A DNA stretch of 43,254 bases from Bacteroidales bacterium (GTDB taxonomy: Bacteria > Bacteroidota > Bacteroidia > Bacteroidales > UBA932): contig JABUTT010000243.1 of NCBI GenBank assembly GCA_021443515.1, positions 1-43,254 of the forward strand, given 5' to 3'. Positions 38,590 through 43,254 of this stretch are shown here, in pieces. A program made the translations under genes and the position numbers. Below the pieces are notes generated by a model. That model had not been told where the DNA came from, did no database searches, and saw only the letters and a program-made list of their open reading frames with translations. Position 1 is the first letter of the stretch. Each line of letters begins with the position of its first letter.

Positions 38590-39865
38590 AGTAGCCATAA
38601 TCCCAGAATGCCCACTCATAGAAGGCTGCCTTGTGGAAGGCCTCGGTCATCTCTGCACGAATTTCATCGCTTGCCTTGTCTGCAAGTTCATCGCACATAT
38701 CGAGGACTGCCTTCACGCCATCGGTGAATTCTTCTGATGAATAGGCTTCAACCCATTCTGTGTAAGGATTTTGGGTTTTGTTGCGATTATTGTAAATATA
38801 CAGCCCGACTTCGTTGTATATCCACATACAAGGCAGCATTGAGGCCAGCGCAACTTCAAGAACCCCGCTTTCAATGCATTTCCCCGTATGGTCGTTATAG
38901 GCTTTTGTGACGTGAGAACCTTCTACTTTTAGGTCGATGTTGAAACGCTCAATCAGTAGTTCGTGCATCGCGTGTTCCATTTCCATTCCGCTCTTTGCGA
39001 ACTCATAGAACATCGCTTTCATGTCCCCTTCCGGCAACATATCGGCGAGTTTGTACATGTGATCTCCGTATGCCTTGAGATATACCTCATCCTGGGCGAT
39101 GTAACGCATAAACTTCTCCTGCGCAAGTGTGCCCGAAGCAAGTTCGGTTATGAATGGATGAGCGCAAATGTCTTCATAGATTTTTTCGGAGCCACGCCAT
39201 GCCTCGGCAGTCCATTTGCCTTTCGACGGCTGTGGCTTGTTCTCCCTTATGACGCTAAGGAGTTCGGCTGCTGCTACCTTTGGAGAAGCCGCACTGCAAA
39301 TTGCCGAAACTACTGCTATGGAATCCACTCCGGTCGCTGTCACTGCGGGTATGGTCTCTTTGTTGAGGCCTCCTATGGCACAGGTAGGGATGATGGCGGT
39401 TTCAACGGCCCTGGCAGTTCCTTCAAGTCCGAATGGTTTTGATGTGTCGGTCTTTGTAGGGGTGGCATAGACAGGGGAAATTGCGACATAATCGGCATCT
39501 GTGAGATTTGCCTTGCGTATATCGTCTATGTTTTCGGCAGATACGCCTATGATTTTGTCCCGTCCGAGAAGTTTTCGGGCAATTTCGTATGGCATATCGC
39601 TTTGCCCTATGTGTACTCCGTCTGCGTCCACTGCAAGAGCGACATCGATTCTGTCGTTGATGAGCAGAGGTACTTTATAGGGTTTGAGAATGGTTTTAAG
39701 CCTTTGCGCCAACTTGATGAATTCGGCTGTAGAGCAGTCTTTTTCGCGAAGTTGAACTATGGTTACTCCTCCTTTTACGGCTTCTTCAACAACGCTCTCG
39801 AGGTCCCTGCCCAGACACAGATTTCGGTCTGTGACAAGGTATAATTCCAATTGTTTTTTGTCCAT
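38579..39865 (-). CDS. Fused thiamin-phosphate synthase (ThiE) - TenA-family aminopyrimidine aminohydrolase
   Basis: N-terminal ThiE: LYLVTDRNL, GGVTIVQLREKD, LLINDRIDVALAVDADGVHIGQSDMP, AIGGLN. C-terminal TenA: HPFITELASGTLAQEKFMRYIAQDEVYLKAY, MLPCMWIYNEVG. Confidence 0.92.
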   Translation of the reverse strand: MDKKQLELYLVTDRNLCLGRDLESVVEEAVKGGVTIVQLREKDCSTAEFIKLAQRLKTILKPYKVPLLINDRIDVALAVDADGVHIGQSDMPYEIARKLLGRDKIIGVSAENIDDIRKANLTDADYVAISPVYATPTKTDTSKPFGLEGTARAVETAIIPTCAIGGLNKETIPAVTATGVDSIAVVSAICSAASPKVAAAELLSVIRENKPQPSKGKWTAEAWRGSEKIYEDICAHPFITELASGTLAQEKFMRYIAQDEVYLKAYGDHMYKLADMLPEGDMKAMFYEFAKSGMEMEHAMHELLIERFNIDLKVEGSHVTKAYNDHTGKCIESGVLEVALASMLPCMWIYNEVGLYIYNNRNKTQNPYTEWVEAYSSEEFTDGVKAVLDMCDELADKASDEIRAEMTEAFHKAAFYEWAFWDYGYYGE

Positions 39866-40659
39866 TACGCTCTTGCCTCCTCCGCTAAAATCTCAGGGGT
39901 AATCTGATAAAGTTCATCGAGTATGTTCACTTGGAGGCTGCCCGGACCTTTTGAGATTTTTGCAGCCCTTTCGCCTGCGAGACCAATGAGCGCCATAGCC
40001 GCCGTGCAAGCCACGATTTTGTCCGTAACCACGGCTGCAAATGCTCCTACAATGGATGTGGAAGAGCAACCGAGAGCCGTAACAGCAGGCATCATGGGGT
40101 GGCCGTTGGTTATGGTTTCAACCCTCTTGCCGTCTGTTATGTAGTCGGTCTGTCCGCTTATGACCACAACCGCGCCCGTTCTTTCGGCAAGGATTTTTGC
40201 ATACGAAAGAGCATCGCAAGATGAAGCGCTCGAATCCACGCCCTTGCTCTTTACATCTGCATTTATAAGCGCCATAATTTCAGATCCGTTGCCTCTTATT
40301 ATATCTGGATGACATTCATTTATGACCTTCCAGCAGAAGTTGGTTCGGAGAGAGGTTGCACCTGCTCCCACAGGGTCGAGTACAATTGGTTTGTTGTGTC
40401 GGCGGGCACATCGGCCTGCTTCAAGAATACATTCCATCCAGTACTCGTCCAAAGTACCGATGTTCAGAACGAGGCAACCAGCAATTGAGGTCATCTCGTC
40501 CATTTCAGATTTCTCATGAGCCATAACGGGGGACGCCCCAATTGCAAGTAGGGCATTCGCGCTATTGTTCATTGCTACATAGTTGGTGATGTTTTGCACC
40601 AGCGGAGAACCCGCTTTCACTGCCTTGAACGCATCAAGGAATTGTTGTTTCGTCAACAT
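39865..40659 (-). CDS. thiM: Hydroxyethylthiazole kinase
   Basis: SPLVQNITNYVAMNNSANALLAIGASPVMAH, VLDPVGAGATSLR, IIRGNGSEIMAL. Confidence 0.95.
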   Translation of the reverse strand: MLTKQQFLDAFKAVKAGSPLVQNITNYVAMNNSANALLAIGASPVMAHEKSEMDEMTSIAGCLVLNIGTLDEYWMECILEAGRCARRHNKPIVLDPVGAGATSLRTNFCWKVINECHPDIIRGNGSEIMALINADVKSKGVDSSASSCDALSYAKILAERTGAVVVISGQTDYITDGKRVETITNGHPMMPAVTALGCSSTSIVGAFAAVVTDKIVACTAAMALIGLAGERAAKISKGPGSLQVNILDELYQITPEILAEEARA

Positions 40660-40662
40660 TTT

Positions 40663-40732
40663 CGTTTCCCTTCGTTGTCATTAAACATATCAGGTTAAAG
40701 GGTATGATCTCAGCCTTTCGGCACCCCTAACG
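40663..40732 (-). promoter_or_regulatory. TPP riboswitch (THI element) upstream of thiM
   Basis: Minus strand CGTTAGGGGTGCCGAAAGGCTGAGATCATACCCTTTAACCTGATATGTTTAATGACAACGAAGGGAAACG: conserved GGGGTGCC, CTGAGA, ATACCC, ACCTGAT, CGAAGGGA; P1 CGTT/AACG. Confidence 0.93.
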
Positions 40733-40740
40733 TTTCTGTG

Positions 40741-40748
40741 CAAAGATA
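40741..40748 (-). promoter_or_regulatory. Putative -7 element for the thi operon (TATCTTTG on minus)
   Basis: CAAAGATA on plus strand, just upstream of the riboswitch 5' end, at a distance expected for a TSS near 40735. Confidence 0.6.
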
Positions 40749-40851
40749 AGGAAAATATGGTTATTTTTGCATAAGATATTTGAGTTATTCTCATTCGGTG
40801 TGTGGTATTAAATAAAGAATTATTAAATTTGTTGCATTAGATATTATTGTT

Positions 40852-41421
40852 ATGGAATTTGTAATTGAAACTTCTGCACGTCACGTGCATGTCACCAGGG
40901 AAACCCTGGATATCCTTTTTGGTAAAGGCTTCGAACTTGAAGTTAAGAAAGACCTTTCTCAGCCGGGTCAGTATGTATCAAATCAGAAAGTGGATGTGGT
41001 TGGCCCAAGGTCTTTTACAAAATGTTCGATTCTTGGTCCTGTAAGACCTGTCAATCAGGTTGAATTGACTTTTACAGAGGCAAGAGCATTGGGAATAGTC
41101 GCTCCTGTAAGAGAAAGTGGAGACGTAGCAGGCTCTGCTCCGTGCAAAATTGTCGGTCCTTGCGGTGAGGTTGAGATTTCTGAAGGCGTCATTATCGCAA
41201 AGAGACACGTTCACATGACTCCGGCAGATGCAGAGGCTTTCGGCGTAACCAATGGTCAGATTGTATCGGTAGAAGTTCAGCAGGAAACAGGACGTAAAAT
41301 CGTCTTTGGCGACACTGTGGTTCGCGTTTCTCCAAAAGCGGGTCTCGCGATGCACATCGACACTGACGAATCCAATGCAGGTTGCTGCTCAGGTGTCATC
41401 ACCGGCAAAATTGTAAAATAA
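40852..41421 (+). CDS. pduL: Phosphate propanoyltransferase (PduL-type phosphotransacylase)
   Basis: Paired Zn-binding-type motifs SARHVHVT and AKRHVHMT; two-domain PduL layout of about 189 aa. Confidence 0.9.
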   Translation: MEFVIETSARHVHVTRETLDILFGKGFELEVKKDLSQPGQYVSNQKVDVVGPRSFTKCSILGPVRPVNQVELTFTEARALGIVAPVRESGDVAGSAPCKIVGPCGEVEISEGVIIAKRHVHMTPADAEAFGVTNGQIVSVEVQQETGRKIVFGDTVVRVSPKAGLAMHIDTDESNAGCCSGVITGKIVK

Positions 41422-41476
41422 GATTTCGAGCAGACTTTCAACTTTGTCTACAACAATAACACAAACTATCCAAGAG

Positions 41477-42850
41477 ATGAAAAGGTTATTTATTCTAATT
41501 CCGATTGCTTGTATAGCGTTCTTTGCTTGCAATAAGACTCCTAAGGAAGAGTCGATTGCAAAGATTGAAGTCAAGGCTTCTGCAGCAACAGAAATTACCT
41601 TAACTGAAGCCACAATTAGCGGCTCTTACGTAATCGAGCCATCGAGCATTAAAGCCGAAGAAGTAGGCTTCTTCTATGGCACAGATGCAACACTAAAAGA
41701 ATGCGAAAAAGTAATTTCTGAAGATCAAGGTGGAAAATTTAACTCAGAAATTGGCGATTTGACATCGGAAACGAAATACTATTTCCAGGCATACATAACA
41801 GTACGCAACGAGATAAAATTTTCAAGTATATTGTCTTTTACTACAAAAGGAGAGGCCGTTATTACCACTGATGAAGTTACAAATATCACAACAACTTCGG
41901 CAACTTGTGGAGGTAATATCACATCAGATGGAGGTTTGGCCATTACAGAGCGAGGAATATGTTATTCAACGAGTCAAAACCCAACGACAGCAGATAGTAA
42001 GGTCGCTGCCACCTCTGCAGGAACAGGTGCATATAGTTGTGATATATCCGGACTTACGAAGAATACGACGTATTATGTTCGCGCGTATGCGGTGAATAGT
42101 GTTGGAACTTATTATGGCGCTCAGCAGTCATTTAAGACGAAAGTAGATCCTGTAGTAGATCCTATAGATTATATAGAAAACGGTATAAACCTTGGTAAAT
42201 CAATCCTAGTAAAAGGCAAATGGGATGGTACAAATGAAACTTATCTTCATTGGGCTCCAGTGAATTGCGGTTATGAAGAAAAGGGTACAGTTAACTCAAA
42301 TAGCGACCACAGGTTAGGTTTGCTATATCAGTGGGGATATGGAGATCCAACATTAATGTATTATTCTAAAGCAGTTGCAATCTATTACGATACAGCAACA
42401 CCAAGCCCTTGGTATGATTATAACACAATTACTGGTACTACTTCAGACAAATGGAATAATAATCAAGGGCCTTGCCCAGCGGGCTGGAGGCTTCCAAGCA
42501 GTGCCGAATTTAACGTATTGTGCGCAGGCAAGAATGGCTTATACGGTTGGGTTTCTTCGGGAACGTATTCTGGAAATACTGGTTATAAAGGAGCAGAGTT
42601 CTTCGGCGCAAACACGCCGACTACAGAAGGAACCGGCGTCTTCTTCCCTGCGGCGGGGACGCGGTACCCCAGCAGTGGTACGGCAGCCTCGAGAGGTGCT
42701 CTCGGGTTTTATTGGTCTTCTTCTCTTGATCCATCTAATAGTGAGATCAAAGGTTGTTACTTGTACAGCACTTCGACTATACTCTCTGTGTATAGCTATA
42801 ATTACCGGGCGGCCGCTAACTCAGTTCGTTGTGTCGCCGACCCGGAATAG
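41477..42850 (+). CDS. Lipoprotein with fibronectin-like repeats and Fib_succ_major-like (TIGR02145-type) C-terminal domain
   Basis: MKRLFILIPIACIAFFAC lipobox; repeats ITLTEATISGSY...EVGFFYG and TTSATCGGNITSDGGLAITERGICYS; C-term CPAGWRLPSSAEFNVLC...GFYWSSS...NSVRCVADPE. Confidence 0.8.
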   Translation: MKRLFILIPIACIAFFACNKTPKEESIAKIEVKASAATEITLTEATISGSYVIEPSSIKAEEVGFFYGTDATLKECEKVISEDQGGKFNSEIGDLTSETKYYFQAYITVRNEIKFSSILSFTTKGEAVITTDEVTNITTTSATCGGNITSDGGLAITERGICYSTSQNPTTADSKVAATSAGTGAYSCDISGLTKNTTYYVRAYAVNSVGTYYGAQQSFKTKVDPVVDPIDYIENGINLGKSILVKGKWDGTNETYLHWAPVNCGYEEKGTVNSNSDHRLGLLYQWGYGDPTLMYYSKAVAIYYDTATPSPWYDYNTITGTTSDKWNNNQGPCPAGWRLPSSAEFNVLCAGKNGLYGWVSSGTYSGNTGYKGAEFFGANTPTTEGTGVFFPAAGTRYPSSGTAASRGALGFYWSSSLDPSNSEIKGCYLYSTSTILSVYSYNYRAAANSVRCVADPE

Positions 42851-42888
42851 TCTAAGCACATCCATTGTGTACACTTCCATCTGTAAGT

Positions 42889-42897
42889 GGGGGGGGG
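42889..42897. repeat. G9 homopolymer tract
   Basis: GTAAGTGGGGGGGGGTAA, 9 consecutive G. Confidence 0.9.
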
Positions 42898-42915
42898 TAA
42901 TAAGTAGTTACAGGT

Positions 42916-42972
42916 CAAGCAATTACAGATATTCGGGCGATGCTACGCTCTGTGCGGTGTCGCCTTTTTGCG
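42916..42972 (+). pseudogene. Degenerate copy of the 3' end of a Fib_succ_major-type gene
   Basis: AGCAATTACAGATATTCGGGCGATGCTACGCTCTGTGCGGTGTCGCC resembles AGCTATAATTACCGGGCGGCCGCTAACTCAGTTCGTTGTGTCGCC from the 3' end of the 41477 CDS. One frame reads RAMLRSVRCR versus RAAANSVRCV, with indels. Confidence 0.5.
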
Positions 42973-43000
42973 TTACGGAAATTTCTAACATCACAATAAT

Positions 43001-43254
43001 ATGAAAAAGCTCATTAGTATTCTCGCAGTTGTAAGCACAGTGCTTATTTCTTGTGTTAAGGCTCCTCAAGAAGAGGCTGTTTCAAAGATTAAGGTCAATG
43101 TTCCCGAGGCAACAAACATTACCTTGACGGAGGCTACGATTTCAGGTTCTTATCAGATTGAACCTTCAAGCATTAAAGCCGATGAAGTCGGTTTCTACTA
43201 TGGCACCGATTCCAAACTGATGGATAGCAAAAGCGTTGTTGCAGAGGATAAGGA
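43001..43254 (+). CDS. Partial lipoprotein, paralogue of the 41477 gene (truncated by window end)
   Basis: MKKLISILAVVSTVLISCVKAPQEEAVSKIKVNVPEATNITLTEATISGSYQIEPSSIKADEVGFYYGTDSK parallels ITLTEATISGSYVIEPSSIKAEEVGFFYGTDATL. Confidence 0.85.
   Translation, partial: MKKLISILAVVSTVLISCVKAPQEEAVSKIKVNVPEATNITLTEATISGSYQIEPSSIKADEVGFYYGTDSKLMDSKSVVAEDK

Noticed and set aside
42375-43004. 209-aa + ORF overlapping the Fib_succ_major gene and its downstream region
   Set aside because: Overlaps a well-supported lipoprotein in another frame; only its tail covers the degenerate 3' copy.
41477-43254. Confirmed diversity-generating retroelement
   Set aside because: No reverse transcriptase and no clean template/variable repeat pair in the window; left as a hypothesis.
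1-43254. Insertion sequences, prophage, restriction or anti-phage defence genes
   Set aside because: No transposase, integrase, capsid, methyltransferase (other than PrmC) or defence-type domain recognised in the ORF translations.

Overview
The window looks like a Bacteroidales/Bacteroidota chromosome segment, judging by gene content, SusC/SusD, lipoprotein style and TAnnTTTG promoters. The left end carries housekeeping genes: tRNA-Arg, rpmF, YceD-like, BipA/TypA, gpmI, manA, prmC, a PBP1A-type transglycosylase, topA and an Lrp/AsnC regulator. The middle (about 15.1-28.8 kb) is a SusC/SusD-type outer-membrane uptake locus with large surface lipoproteins (BACON/DUF5689-like, Big2 and GLUG-like) and no recognisable glycoside hydrolase. 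A strong intrinsic terminator follows it. The next same-strand, tightly packed unit encodes an endonuclease/exonuclease/phosphatase (EEP)-fold lipoprotein, a giant Big2-GLUG-SGNH hydrolase lipoprotein, a DUF47/PhoU-like protein, a PiT phosphate transporter and a double flavodoxin-like protein. This is the best candidate for an under-described system: surface capture and hydrolysis of a phosphodiester or phosphate-containing polymer coupled to phosphate import. The right end has a TPP-riboswitch-controlled thiamin salvage operon (thiM, a thiE-tenA fusion, thiL, thiD), a solitary PduL-type phosphotransacylase, and tandem lipoproteins with a Fib_succ_major-like C-terminus whose 3' end resembles a diversity-generating-retroelement target. 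A degenerate copy of that 3' end and a G9 tract lie just downstream. A small intergenic island (36.35-36.69 kb) holds a coding-like 12-bp tandem repeat, a 31-bp direct repeat, a consensus-perfect Bacteroidetes promoter with no obvious downstream gene, and a perfect 20-bp palindrome. All family calls are from reading motifs, with no database search.
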